Counted from the first letter of the stretch, positions 36,955-45,430 are shown. The stretch is 64,000 nucleotides of DNA from Alloyangia pacifica (GCF_900116195.1 NZ_FOZW01000006.1:186001-250000), one strand, 5' to 3'. A program made the numbers and translations. Notes: generated by a model not told the origin, from the sequence alone.

Positions 36955-38286
36955 CTAGGCGCTCTTCTTCACCCAGCGCTCCAGCGCCGGGTAGCGCAGC
37001 GCCAGGGTCAGGCCCCGCGCCACGAAGGACAGCTGGAACGCCAGCCAGAGCCCGTGGTTGCCCATCCCCGGCAGCGCCAGCAGCAGCACCGCCGCGTAGA
37101 TCACCGCCGAGACCGCCATCATGTTGCGCATGTCCGACGAACGGGTGGCGCCGATGAAGATGCCGTCGAGCATGAAGGGCAGCACCTGCAGCAGCGGCGA
37201 GAGCACCATCCAGGGCAGGAAGGCGATGGCGGCGGCGCGCACCTCGGCATCGGCAGCGATGCCGCGGATCAGCGCCGGCCCGGCCAGCCAGAACAGCAGC
37301 GACAGCAGCACCGCGACCACCACGCACCAGAGACCGGAGAGCCGCGCGCTGCGCCGAAGGTGGGGTATGCTGCGCGCGCCGACGGCCTGGCCGACCAGCG
37401 CCTCGGCGGCGAAGGCGAACCCGTCCATCGTGTGCGCGGTGATCATCATGAACTGCATCAGCACCTGGTTCGCCGCGAGGGTCACGTCCCCGAAGCGCCC
37501 GCCGACCAGCATGAAGGACACGATGATCCCCTGCAGCAGCAGCGAGCGGATCAGGATGTCACCGTTGAGTGCCGCCATGCGCCGCAGCTTCGCCGGGTCG
37601 AAGACCCGCGCCCGGTTGCGCCAGCCGGCGCCGAGAAAACCGTCGCGGCAAAGCCAGATGCCGAGCCCGAGCCCGGTCCATTCCGCCACGAATGTGGCCA
37701 GCGCCACGCCCTCGACGCCCATGCCGACCCAGAGCACCAGCGCGAGATCGAGCACCACGTTCACGAAATTCATGCCAAGCTGCAGCACCAGCACCGCGCG
37801 GGTGCGCTCCTGCGCGATCAGCCAGCCGGTCAGCCCGTAGATCGCCACCGCCGCTGGCGCCGACCAGATGCGGATCTGCATGTAGCTCCGCGCCATGTGC
37901 TCGACCTCCGCCGAGGCCGGCGAGGCGGCAAAGGCGATACGGAAGATCAGCGTCTGCAGCGCGATCAGCAGCACCCCGCCGGCGAGCCCGATCAGCAAGG
38001 ACCGCGCCAGCAGCGCCGAGACCTCGCAGCTGTCCCTTTCGCCAAGGGCCTGGGCGGTGAGCCCGGTGGTGCCCATGCGCAGGAAGCCGAAGATCCAGTA
38101 GACCGCCGAGAGCACCACCGCCCCGACCGCCACCGCTGCGATCGGCTCCGGCTGCGGGATCTGACCGACCACGGCGGTGTCCACCGCGCCGAGAATCGGA
38201 ACGGTGGCGTTGGACAACAGGATCGGCAGCGCGATTTTCAGCACGCGGCCATGGGTCAGGGGGAGGATCTGGGAGGACATGGTCAT
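36955..38286 (-). CDS. MATE-family efflux transporter (DinF type)
   Basis: A 443-residue membrane protein with about twelve hydrophobic segments in two similar halves, the MATE pattern. Phrases include ALPILLSNATVPILGAVDTAVVG in helix 1-2, and FGFLRMGTTGLTAQALGERD and FAFAAEALVGQAVGA, the corresponding loops of the two halves, close to DinF/NorM-like members. It exports cationic drugs or related compounds using a sodium or proton gradient; the substrate is unknown. The ribosome site is weak. Two thioesterase genes lie upstream on the same strand with a 55-base gap, so it may be the last gene of their transcript. Confidence 0.92.
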   Translation of the reverse strand: MTMSSQILPLTHGRVLKIALPILLSNATVPILGAVDTAVVGQIPQPEPIAAVAVGAVVLSAVYWIFGFLRMGTTGLTAQALGERDSCEVSALLARSLLIGLAGGVLLIALQTLIFRIAFAASPASAEVEHMARSYMQIRIWSAPAAVAIYGLTGWLIAQERTRAVLVLQLGMNFVNVVLDLALVLWVGMGVEGVALATFVAEWTGLGLGIWLCRDGFLGAGWRNRARVFDPAKLRRMAALNGDILIRSLLLQGIIVSFMLVGGRFGDVTLAANQVLMQFMMITAHTMDGFAFAAEALVGQAVGARSIPHLRRSARLSGLWCVVVAVLLSLLFWLAGPALIRGIAADAEVRAAAIAFLPWMVLSPLLQVLPFMLDGIFIGATRSSDMRNMMAVSAVIYAAVLLLALPGMGNHGLWLAFQLSFVARGLTLALRYPALERWVKKSA

Positions 38287-38341
38287 TTCGGCACGGCGGC
38301 GTCGACAGGAGGCGAAGAGGAGCGGCGAGGAAGAGGCCCGC

Positions 38342-38851
38342 TCACCTTTCGTCCCACGGCATCAGGAAATGCCCCACGGCCTGCACGATCGGCCGGTCGC
38401 GGTTGTCCTGCCAAGCCTCGGCATGCACCGAGGCGTAGCGCCGCCCCGAACGGGTGACGCGGGCCCGGGCATAGGCGTCGCGCGGCAGCCCGGGGCGCAG
38501 GTAGTCGATGGTGAAATCGATGGTCTTGGGCAGGCGCGGCAGCTGTCCCTTTTCCAGCGACCCGAGGTCGAGCCGGCCGGATTCGACCTCGTCCCAGAGG
38601 CTCATCCAGCTCAGGGTGATGATCGAGGTCACCTCGAGGAATGCCGCGGTCACCCCGCCGTGCAGCGCCGGCAGGTCCGGGTTGCCGATCAGCTTGTCGT
38701 CGTAGTTCAGCACCCCGGTCAGCTCGTCGCCCCGGCGGTCGAAGGTGATGCCGAGGAAGTTCACGTAGGGCACTCCTTCGGCGAGCGCGCGCAGCGCCGT
38801 GTCACGGCGCTGCTTGACCACCTGAACGGGTTCCGGCTTGCGATGGCTCAT
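38342..38851 (-). CDS. PaaI-type hotdog thioesterase, second of pair
   Basis: A 169-residue hotdog-fold protein that probably hydrolyses an acyl-CoA thioester. The central helix has PALHGGVTAAFLEVTSIITL, corresponding to the HGG motif of PaaI-type enzymes, followed by RLPKTIDFTIDYLRPGLPRDAYARARVTRSGRRYASVHAEAW. It overlaps the preceding thioesterase gene by four bases and is more divergent than it. The two may form a heteromer or simply be duplicates. The nearby beta-oxidation genes make a fatty acyl-CoA or phenylacetyl-CoA-like substrate plausible. Confidence 0.85.
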   Translation of the reverse strand: MSHRKPEPVQVVKQRRDTALRALAEGVPYVNFLGITFDRRGDELTGVLNYDDKLIGNPDLPALHGGVTAAFLEVTSIITLSWMSLWDEVESGRLDLGSLEKGQLPRLPKTIDFTIDYLRPGLPRDAYARARVTRSGRRYASVHAEAWQDNRDRPIVQAVGHFLMPWDER

Positions 38852-39312
38852 GCCGCGCCCTCCGGTGCATCGCCGCGCATCTGCGGCACGGTGAAGGTGC
38901 CGGTGGCCATGGCAACGGGGCGGTCCTCGTCCTCGTCGAGCGCCACCGCCCGCACGAAGGCGACGGATCGGGTGACATGGTGGCATTCGGCGCGGGCGGT
39001 GATCCCCTGCCCCGGCGTCGCCGCGCGCAGGTAGTCAATGCGCAGGCTGATCGTGGCGGTATGGCCTTCGACCTGCGGGTGCGCCATCACCGAGGCGCCG
39101 CCGCAGGTGTCCATCAGCGTCGAGACGGCGCCACCATGGATCACCCCGGTCTCGGGATCGCCCACCAGCTGCGCGGCAAAGGGCATGTGGATCTCTGCCC
39201 GCCCCGCTCCGAAGGCGCGGATCTGCAGTCCGAGCGCGCGGGCCTGCGGCAGCCGCAGGATCAGGTCATCCGAAACCGCCGGGTCAAAGCCCGACTCCGC
39301 ATCCGTAGACAT
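38848..39312 (-). CDS. PaaI-type hotdog thioesterase, first of pair
   Basis: A 154-residue protein with the canonical HGGAVSTLMDTCGGASVM active-site helix, preceded by VGDPETGV and followed by SLRIDYLRAATPGQGITARAECHHVTRSVAFV. This is the PaaI/YdiI type of acyl-CoA thioesterase, tetrameric and cytoplasmic. It heads a coupled pair (ATGA overlap) and is divergent from the MerR gene at 39429, with about 115 bases between, so that regulator could control both directions. Confidence 0.9.
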   Translation of the reverse strand: MSTDAESGFDPAVSDDLILRLPQARALGLQIRAFGAGRAEIHMPFAAQLVGDPETGVIHGGAVSTLMDTCGGASVMAHPQVEGHTATISLRIDYLRAATPGQGITARAECHHVTRSVAFVRAVALDEDEDRPVAMATGTFTVPQMRGDAPEGAA

Positions 39313-39428
39313 GCCGATATCCCTTTCTGTCTCGTGCCTTTATGCGGCGGGCGACCGCGCATCGCAAGCCGGCCAGCCATTGCCCTCGCCGCAGCGCCGC
39401 ATTACCTTTCGCTACGTCAGGAGGGCCC

Positions 39429-39800
39429 ATGAGCGAGACACGTCTCAGCTTCAAGGAAATGTGCGCGCGGTTCGAGGTCACCCCGAGAACCCTGCGCTAT
39501 TACGAATACATCGAGCTGCTCAGTCCCGGCCGCGAGGGACGCTCGCGCTGGTACGGACCGCGCGAGATCGCTCGGATGACGCTGATCCTGCGTGGCCGGA
39601 AGTTCGGCTTCCAGCTCGAGGAGATCCGGCAGTGGCTGCAGATGTACGAGAGCGACGGCACCGAGGCACAGATGCGGACCTGGGTCGAGATGGCCGACAA
39701 GCAGCTCGTCGAGCTTGGCGATCAGCGGGCGCAGCTCGACGCCGCGATCGATGAACTCAAAGCGCTTCGGGATCTCACGCTCAAGCAACTTGGAGATTGA
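39429..39800 (+). CDS. MerR-family regulator, first of two paralogues
   Basis: A 123-residue MerR-type DNA-binding protein: a winged helix at about 8-75 (FKEMCARFEVTPRTLRYYEYIELLSPGREG, SRWYGPREIARMTLILRGRKFGFQLEEI) and a C-terminal dimerisation coiled coil to 123. There is no metal-binding Cys cluster, so it is not a heavy-metal sensor; it resembles regulators of fatty-acid or branched-chain amino acid breakdown (LiuR-like). It is clearly related to the gene at 40060. The start at 39429 follows AGGAGGGC. Confidence 0.9.
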   Translation: MSETRLSFKEMCARFEVTPRTLRYYEYIELLSPGREGRSRWYGPREIARMTLILRGRKFGFQLEEIRQWLQMYESDGTEAQMRTWVEMADKQLVELGDQRAQLDAAIDELKALRDLTLKQLGD

Positions 39801-39857
39801 GCCGAATCACTCGGTTTGAAACCCTCGAAACGCTTTGGTTCCGTACCCGGCAGTATA

Positions 39858-39875
39858 CATTCCGGCTCCGGAATG
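39858..39875. promoter_or_regulatory. Palindromic candidate operator between the MerR genes
   Basis: CATTCCGG-CT-CCGGAATG is an exact 8-bp inverted repeat with a two-base spacer. It is 58 bases past the stop of the first MerR gene and about 185 before the second. No T run follows, so it is not a terminator; position suggests a site for one of the MerR proteins. Confidence 0.4.
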
Positions 39876-39937
39876 GCTGAGCATCGCGCAACCTGAGAAA
39901 GAAAATTCTTCGCGGCGTCGCGTGACGCTTAATGATG

Positions 39938-39952
39938 TTACGTAAATTGACA
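39938..39952 (+). promoter_or_regulatory. Palindrome and -35 box upstream of second MerR gene
   Basis: TTACGTAA (39938-39945) directly precedes a consensus -35 box TTGACA (39947-39952). No good -10 box lies at 16-18 bases; MerR-activated promoters usually have a lengthened spacer. LiuR-type MerR operators contain ACGT cores, which fits, but the match is short. Confidence 0.4.
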
Positions 39953-40059
39953 AATGACGCGGCGTCCGAGTCTCAAAAGGATAGGGGGCAGTTGTAGGAT
40001 TCTCACGAAAGGCGCAGGTGAACCGTCATCTTGACGCGAAGTGAGGTAGAAGACCTGAC

Positions 40060-40455
40060 ATGAGTGACGACCAGTTGATGACGATCCGCGAAATGTGCGA
40101 CCTCTTCGAGGTGACGCCGCGGACGCTCCGTTTCTACGAACAGAAAGAGTTGCTTTTTCCCATCCGTGAAGGGCAGAAGCGCCTCTTCACCCGGCGCGAC
40201 CGGGCCCGGCTGAAACTGATCCTGCGCGGCAAGCGCTTCGGCTTCAGCCTCGAAGAGATCCGCCAGTTGCTGGAGCTCTATGACAAGGGCGACCAGCAGC
40301 GCACCCAGATCGCGCGCAGCTACGAGATCGGCCAGGAACGTCTTGCCGACATGATCCGTCAGCGCGATGATCTGACCATGGCGATCGACGAACTGAAAGA
40401 CCAGCTTGCATGGGGCGAACAGATGCTCGGCGAGCTGGAGCGCAAGGCCGGCTGA
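40060..40455 (+). CDS. MerR-family regulator, second of two paralogues
   Basis: A 131-residue MerR protein with the winged helix at about 7-75 (IREMCDLFEVTPRTLRFYEQKELLFPIREGQ, RLFTRRDRARLKLILRGKRFGFSLEEI) followed by a coiled coil. It matches the gene at 39429 through most of the DNA-binding domain. It is followed after 49 bases by the acyl-CoA dehydrogenase gene and then a beta-oxidation cluster, so it most likely controls those genes in response to an acyl-CoA. Effector and targets are inferred. Confidence 0.92.
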   Translation: MSDDQLMTIREMCDLFEVTPRTLRFYEQKELLFPIREGQKRLFTRRDRARLKLILRGKRFGFSLEEIRQLLELYDKGDQQRTQIARSYEIGQERLADMIRQRDDLTMAIDELKDQLAWGEQMLGELERKAG

Positions 40456-40504
40456 TCCGGCACTCGGATCACGGCTGGTCTTGGCGGACGGGAGAGGAGG
40501 CCCA

Positions 40505-42304
40505 ATGCCAAGCGCAGCACATGGCGCACCCCAGGGTGCAATGCCCGACTATACCGCCCCGGTCACGGATCTGCTGTTCGTCCTTTGCGACGTCCTGCGG
40601 ATCGACCGGGGCGATTTTGCTTCCGTCGACCGCGACACCTGCGCCGCGGTGCTGACAGAGGTGGCGCGGCTCGCAGAAACGCGGCTCGCTCCCCTCAACC
40701 GCCTTGGCGACCTGCAGGGCTGTCGCCTCGAGAACGGCGTCGTCCGCAGCCCGGACGGCTTCGCCGAGGCCTTTGCGGCGGTCTGCGCCGGGGGCTGGTA
40801 CGGGCTCGACTGCGCACCCGAACACGGCGGCCAGGGCCTGCCCCACATGCTGCACAGCGCGGTGGGCGAGGTTCTCTCGGGCGCCAATATGGCCTTCCAC
40901 ATCCATGCCGGGCTGACCCATGGCGCCTACAGCGCCATCGCCGCCCATGGCAGCGCAGCGCAACGGGCGCTCTACCTGCCGAGGCTGGCCAATTGCCGCT
41001 GGACCGGCACGATGAATCTGACCGAGCCGCAATGCGGCACCGATCTCGGGCTCATCCGCACCCGCGCCGAACCCGTTCCCGGTACCGAGGGGCGCTACAA
41101 GCTTTACGGGACAAAGATCTATATTTCTGCCGGTGATCACGACCTGACCGAGAACATCGTGCACCTCGTCCTCGCCCGGCTGCCCGACGCCCCCGAAGGG
41201 GTAAAGGGCCTGTCCCTGTTCATCGCGCCCAAGTTCCTGCCCGACACGGACGGCAGCCCGGGCGCGCGCAACGGCCTTGGCGCGGCGCGGCTCGAGGCGA
41301 AGATGGGACTGCACGGCAATGCCACCTGCGAGATGCTCTATGACGGCGCAGAGGCGGAACTTCTGGGCGCGCCGCACCAGGGACTCGCGGCGATGTTCAC
41401 CATGATGAACGAAGAGCGGATCAGCGTCGGACTGCAGGGCTATGCCCAGGCCGACCGCGCTTTCCAGGGCGCTCTGGCCTATGCCCGCACGCGCCCGCAG
41501 GGCCGCGCCCTCGGGGCCCCGGCCCGGCCCGAGGCACCGGCCGACCCGATCCTCGTGCACCCCGACGTACGCCGCATGCTGCTCGACCAGCAGGGCTTCA
41601 CCGAAGGCGCCCGCGCCCTGACGCTCTGGGGCGCCCAGCTGGTCGACCTCGCACGCGGCGGCGACACGGCGGCCGCGGCGCGGCTCTCTCTCATCACCCC
41701 GGTGATCAAGGGTTTCCTGACCGACAAGGGCGTGGAAAGCTGCCTCAAGGCGCAGCAGGTGCTGGGCGGCGCGGGATACATCGAAGAGATGGGCCTGTCG
41801 CAGATCCTCCGCGATGCACGGGTGACGACGATCTACGAGGGCACCAATGGGGTGCAGGCGCTCGACCTGGTGGCGCGCAAGCTCGGCGGCGACGGCGGTG
41901 CCGCGATCATGGCACTGCTCGGCGAGATGACCGGCTATGCCGCCGAAAGCGCGCCCGAGGAGGTCGAGGCGAAGTTCCACGCGCCGCTGCGGGCCGCGCT
42001 TGGAGATTTGCAGAACGCGCTTCTGCGCCTGCAGGCCTTCGGCGCAAATGATCCTGCGGCCGCGCTATCCGGCGCCAGCGACTTCCTGCACCTCCTCGGC
42101 CATGTCTGCCTCGGCTACATGTGGGCGCGCATGGCCCGCGCCGCCGGCGCGCCCGGTGTCTTGGACGAGCCCGCCCGCCGCGCCAAGCTCGCCGCCGGGC
42201 GCCACTACATGTCTCGCCACCTGCCGGCGACCGCGCTGCACCTTGCGCGGATCGAAGCCGGCGCCGTGGCCAGCTTGCCACTGGACGCCGGGGCCGCAGA
42301 GTGA
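40505..42304 (+). CDS. Acyl-CoA dehydrogenase with C-terminal extension
   Basis: A 599-residue acyl-CoA dehydrogenase of the longer type with an N-terminal ACAD-N domain and a C-terminal extension, about 200 residues larger than short-chain enzymes. FAD-binding and active-site phrases: MNLTEPQCGTDLGLIRTRA, EAKMGLHGNATCEML, QVLGGAGYIEEMGLSQILRDARVTTIYEGTNGVQALDLVARK, where the Glu of YEGT is at the usual catalytic-base site. It makes the first double bond in beta-oxidation of fatty acyl-CoA. The start at 40505 follows GAGAGGAGG. It opens the degradative cluster that continues to fadB at 47595. Confidence 0.92.
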   Translation: MPSAAHGAPQGAMPDYTAPVTDLLFVLCDVLRIDRGDFASVDRDTCAAVLTEVARLAETRLAPLNRLGDLQGCRLENGVVRSPDGFAEAFAAVCAGGWYGLDCAPEHGGQGLPHMLHSAVGEVLSGANMAFHIHAGLTHGAYSAIAAHGSAAQRALYLPRLANCRWTGTMNLTEPQCGTDLGLIRTRAEPVPGTEGRYKLYGTKIYISAGDHDLTENIVHLVLARLPDAPEGVKGLSLFIAPKFLPDTDGSPGARNGLGAARLEAKMGLHGNATCEMLYDGAEAELLGAPHQGLAAMFTMMNEERISVGLQGYAQADRAFQGALAYARTRPQGRALGAPARPEAPADPILVHPDVRRMLLDQQGFTEGARALTLWGAQLVDLARGGDTAAAARLSLITPVIKGFLTDKGVESCLKAQQVLGGAGYIEEMGLSQILRDARVTTIYEGTNGVQALDLVARKLGGDGGAAIMALLGEMTGYAAESAPEEVEAKFHAPLRAALGDLQNALLRLQAFGANDPAAALSGASDFLHLLGHVCLGYMWARMARAAGAPGVLDEPARRAKLAAGRHYMSRHLPATALHLARIEAGAVASLPLDAGAAE

Positions 42305-42340
42305 AACCCTGAGCGAGACAAGACCGGAAAGGAGCCGCTC

Positions 42341-42553
42341 ATGGCCAAGCGCTTTCGCCTCACCCGCAGATTCTCGGTGGCGATGACCGAGGACGGCTAT
42401 CGCGGGCTGCGCGGCTTCGCCGCGGCGGCCGGGCTGGATGAAGGAGAGGCGCTGTCTTTCCTCTTCGAGAACTTCGACAGCGTGACCGACAGCGAGGTTC
42501 TGGGCCACCGGCTGCGGCTGTTCAATGCAGAGCTCGAGGCGCGCAAGCGGTGA
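42341..42553 (+). CDS. Small conserved protein in the beta-oxidation cluster
   Basis: A 70-residue protein rich in Arg, Phe and Leu: MAKRFRLTRRFSVAMTEDGY at the N-terminus, then FAAAAGLDEGEALSFLFENFDS and LRLFNAELEARKR at the end. It has no membrane segment or named domain. A good ribosome site (GGAAAGGAG) and position 36 bases after the acyl-CoA dehydrogenase support it as real. The phrase RFSVAMTEDGYRGL resembles the start of ribbon-helix-helix proteins, but this is weak. I recognise similar small genes at this site in Rhodobacterales without a known role. Confidence 0.7.
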   Translation: MAKRFRLTRRFSVAMTEDGYRGLRGFAAAAGLDEGEALSFLFENFDSVTDSEVLGHRLRLFNAELEARKR

Positions 42554-42599
42554 GCATCGCGGCGCCCCCTCGCCGCGCACCCTGTGGCGCGCGAAGGAC

Positions 42600-42650
42600 C
42601 GGGGGTTTCACACCCCCGGACCCCCGTGGGATATTTGACCCATGTGGAAA
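42600..42650 (-). repeat. Dispersed intergenic repeat, 3' part, minus orientation
   Basis: On the minus strand it reads TTTCCACATGGGTCAAATATCCC and ACGGGGGTCCGGGGGTGTGA, then ACCCCCGG. The CCACATG...AAATATCCC core is the same as in copies on the plus strand. The opposed orientation shows the element inserts either way. Confidence 0.7.
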
Positions 42651-42703
42651 CAGCGGACACGCTCATCGGGTCGCTTGCCGAAGACTCACCTTTCATGATG
42701 ATG

Positions 42704-42753
42704 CCGGTCACTGTCTCACCGGGGACCGTCTCGCCGGTCACTGGCTCGCCGGA
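42704..42753 (+). repeat. 15-bp imperfect tandem repeat, 3.3 units
   Basis: Successive units are CCGGTCACTGTCTCA, CCGGGGACCGTCTCG, CCGGTCACTGGCTCG and a partial CCGGA. They lie in the 496-bp gap between the 70-residue gene and the GST gene, which also holds two copies of the dispersed repeat and no gene I can support. Confidence 0.75.
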
Positions 42754-42958
42754 CGCGGCGCTCCCCACGATGGTCGGCCCCTGAATCGCGACTGCTCTCG
42801 GTCCACCCCGCCACCGCGTCGGAACCAGCTGCGACCGGCGGACGCGATGGCGGGGCTTCCACATGTGCGGTCATCGGCTTCCCAGCCTGTACCGCGCCGA
42901 GAGTCTGCCCCAGGCTTGGTTAAGGCAGGGTTAGCGCGCCAAGACCCGTCCCTCCGGC

Positions 42959-43010
42959 CTTCCATATGTTCCAAATATCCCGCGGGGGTGCGGGGGCGCG
43001 AAGCCCCCGC
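42959..43010 (+). repeat. Dispersed intergenic repeat, 3' part
   Basis: CTTCCATATGTTCCAAATATCC is followed by CGCGGGGGTGCGGGGGCGCG and AAGCCCCCGC, the family's core plus hairpin. It ends about 40 bases before the GST start and faces the minus-oriented copy at 42600-42650. Confidence 0.75.
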
Positions 43011-43049
43011 CTCGACCCGCGCCACACGCACCAGGGAAAGACCTCTCTC

Positions 43050-43688
43050 ATGACCATCAAGCTCTATTGCTTCGGCGAATCCGGAAACGCCTACAAGGCC
43101 GCGTTGCCGCTGCAGCTCTCGGGGCTGGACTGGGCGCCGGTGAAGGTGGATTTCTTCAATGGTGGCACGCGCACGCCGGAGTACCGAGCAGAGATCAACG
43201 AGATGGGCGAAGTGCCAGTGCTGGTTGATGGCGGCGTCACACTCACCCAGTCCGGCGTGATCCAGCACTACATCACCGAGAAGACCGGTAGGTTCGGCGG
43301 CGCCACCCCCGAAGAGGCGCGCGAGGTGCTGCGCTGGCAGTTCTGGGACAATCACAAGCTCAGCAGCCAGGCCGGAATGACCCGGTTCCTGATGAATTTC
43401 CTGCCGGAGGAGAAACGCCCCGCGGAGGTGATCGCCTTCACGCAAGCGCGGCTGAAGGCGGCCTACCAGGTGCTGGAGGCGCATCTCGAAGGGCGCGACT
43501 GGATCGTCGGCGCCGGGCCGACACATGCGGATTTCTGCTGCTGCGGCTATCTATTCTACCCCGAGCCCTTCGGCTTTGTCCGGGCCGACTGGCCGAACAT
43601 CGACCGCTGGCTCGGGTCTATCGAGGCGCTGCCGGGCTGGAAGCATCCCTACGACCTGATGCCCGGCTCGCCCGCAGACAGGGCCTGA
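43050..43688 (+). CDS. Glutathione S-transferase family protein
   Basis: A 212-residue cytosolic GST: a thioredoxin-like N-terminal domain to about residue 80 (KLYCFGESGNAYKAALPLQLS; GEVPVLVDGGVTLTQSGVIQHYI, which holds the glutathione-binding Pro and Ser) and an all-helical C-terminal domain from about 90. It conjugates glutathione to an electrophile or acts as an isomerase; the substrate is unknown. A ribosome site GGGAAAG is somewhat upstream. Its position inside a fatty-acid degradation cluster suggests detoxifying oxidised or unsaturated acyl products. Confidence 0.88.
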   Translation: MTIKLYCFGESGNAYKAALPLQLSGLDWAPVKVDFFNGGTRTPEYRAEINEMGEVPVLVDGGVTLTQSGVIQHYITEKTGRFGGATPEEAREVLRWQFWDNHKLSSQAGMTRFLMNFLPEEKRPAEVIAFTQARLKAAYQVLEAHLEGRDWIVGAGPTHADFCCCGYLFYPEPFGFVRADWPNIDRWLGSIEALPGWKHPYDLMPGSPADRA

Positions 43689-43739
43689 CCGGGAGCCGGG
43701 GTCCCGGCGGACGCGCCGCGCGACATGGAAGGAGGAGCC

Positions 43740-44951
43740 ATGACCGAGGCCTATATCTACGACGCGATCCGCACCCCGCGCGGGCGGGGGCGGCCCGATG
43801 GCGCGCTGCACGAGGTGACCGCCCTGCGGCTCTCGGCGCTGGTGCTGGACGGGCTGCGGGGCCGGAACGGGCTCGATGGCCCGGTGATCGAAGATGTGAT
43901 CTGGGGCAATGCCACGCAGATCGGCGAGCAGGGCGGCTGCCTCGGGCGTTCCGCGGTTCTGGCCTCGGGGCTGGACGAGGCGATCCCCGGCCTGTCGATC
44001 AACCGTTTCTGCGCCTCCGGGCTGGAGGCGGTGATGCTCGGCGCCGCGCAGGTTCAGGGCGGGCTGGGGCAGGCCTATGTCGCGGGCGGGGTCGAAATGA
44101 TGAGCCGCGTGCCCATGGGCTCGGACGGGGCGGCGATCGCCGTCGATCCCTCGCTCGCCATGCCGCGGCATTTCGTGCCGCAGGGCATCGCCGCCGACCT
44201 CATCGCGACCAAGCATGGCATCAGCCGCGAGGCGGCCGATGCCTATGCCGCGGAAAGCCAGAGGCGCGCCGCCCGGGCCTGGAAGGAAGACCGCTTCGCC
44301 CGCTCGATCCTGCCCGTCACAGACATCAACGGGCTGCCCATCCTCGCGCGCGACGAAGCCCTGCGGCCGGACACCGACCTGCAGGGCCTCGCGGCGCTGA
44401 CGCCTTCGTTCCGGGAGATGGGCCAGCAGATGCCCGGCTTCGACGCGGTGGCGCTGATGCGCTACCCGGAGCTGGAGCGCATCGAGCACATCCACCACGC
44501 CGGCAACAGTTCGGCCATCGTTGACGGTGCGGCGGGGGTGCTGGTGGGCTCCGCGGCTTTCGGCACGGCCCTGGGGCTGAAACCGCGTGCCCGGATCCGG
44601 GCCATGGCACGCGTCGGCAGCGAGCCGACGATCATGCTGACCGGGCCAATCCCAGTCACCGAGCGGGTGCTCCAGGAGGCCGGCATGCAGACCGGCGACA
44701 TCGACCTCTTCGAGGTGAACGAGGCCTTCTCCTCGGTCGTGCTGCGCTTCCTGCAGGCCTTCGAGGCCGACCCCGGCAAGGTCAACGTGAACGGCGGTGC
44801 CATCGCCATGGGCCACCCGCTCGGGGCCACCGGGGCGATGCTGCTCGGCACCCTGCTCGACGAGCTGGAGCGCGCGGACAAATCCACCGGCCTCGTCACG
44901 CTCTGCGTTGCCTCGGGCATGGGGGCCGCGATGATCATCGAGAGGGTGTGA
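43740..44951 (+). CDS. fadA: Acetyl-CoA C-acyltransferase (beta-oxidation thiolase)
   Basis: A 403-residue thiolase. The nucleophile is Cys91 in SINRFCASGLEAV, His359 lies in AMGHPLGATGAML and Cys389 in VTLCVASGMGAAMI. The insertion and order are closer to degradative FadA-type enzymes than to the 395-residue thiolase at 9165. It cleaves 3-ketoacyl-CoA to acetyl-CoA and a shortened acyl-CoA. The ATG at 43740 follows GGAAGGAGG. Its stop overlaps the cupin start by one base (TGATG), and fadB follows, giving the classic fadA-fadB pairing with a cupin gene between. Confidence 0.93.
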   Translation: MTEAYIYDAIRTPRGRGRPDGALHEVTALRLSALVLDGLRGRNGLDGPVIEDVIWGNATQIGEQGGCLGRSAVLASGLDEAIPGLSINRFCASGLEAVMLGAAQVQGGLGQAYVAGGVEMMSRVPMGSDGAAIAVDPSLAMPRHFVPQGIAADLIATKHGISREAADAYAAESQRRAARAWKEDRFARSILPVTDINGLPILARDEALRPDTDLQGLAALTPSFREMGQQMPGFDAVALMRYPELERIEHIHHAGNSSAIVDGAAGVLVGSAAFGTALGLKPRARIRAMARVGSEPTIMLTGPIPVTERVLQEAGMQTGDIDLFEVNEAFSSVVLRFLQAFEADPGKVNVNGGAIAMGHPLGATGAMLLGTLLDELERADKSTGLVTLCVASGMGAAMIIERV

Positions 44952-45430
44952 TGCCGAAGCTTGATCCCCAACCCGTCACCACCCACCGCGCCAGCCGCCA
45001 CCGCGTGCTTGGGGACGGCCCCGGCCCCTACGGCTGCCAGCTGCTGTCCGACCCCGGCGGGCTGACTCAGTTCGGCGCCTTCATCGAGGAGTTGCCGCCC
45101 GGCTCGGCCTCGGGCTGGCGGCACTGGCACGAGCGCGAGGACGAGATGGTCTACGTGCTGAGTGGAGCGCTGGTGCTGGTCGAGGACGAAGAGGTACCAA
45201 TGGGGCCCGGCGACTGCGCCTGCTGGCCCGCCGGACAGCGCATTGGCCACCGGCTGGAGAACCGCTCGGATGCACCCGCCCGCTATCTGGTGATCGGTAC
45301 CCGCAGCGGCTCGGACATCATCCACTACAGCGATCATGACCTGGTGACCGAGACCCATGGCGCGGCGCGGGTCTACCGCCGCCGCGACGGCTCGGAACTG
45401 GAGCGGCACGACGGGGAGGAAAAGACATGA
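44951..45430 (+). CDS. Cupin-domain protein inside the fad operon
   Basis: A 159-residue single-domain cupin. The metal motif reads HWHEREDEMVYVLSGALVLVEDEE, and the second motif is around PMGPGDCACWPAGQRIGHRLENRSDAPARYLVIG, which matches the double-motif beta-barrel. A histidine and a glutamate in the first motif fit a metal site. It overlaps the stop of fadA by one base and the start of fadB by four bases, so it is co-translated with both. Enzymatic or sensory role is unknown; a cupin in this place occurs in related genomes, from memory. Confidence 0.88.
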   Translation: MPKLDPQPVTTHRASRHRVLGDGPGPYGCQLLSDPGGLTQFGAFIEELPPGSASGWRHWHEREDEMVYVLSGALVLVEDEEVPMGPGDCACWPAGQRIGHRLENRSDAPARYLVIGTRSGSDIIHYSDHDLVTETHGAARVYRRRDGSELERHDGEEKT

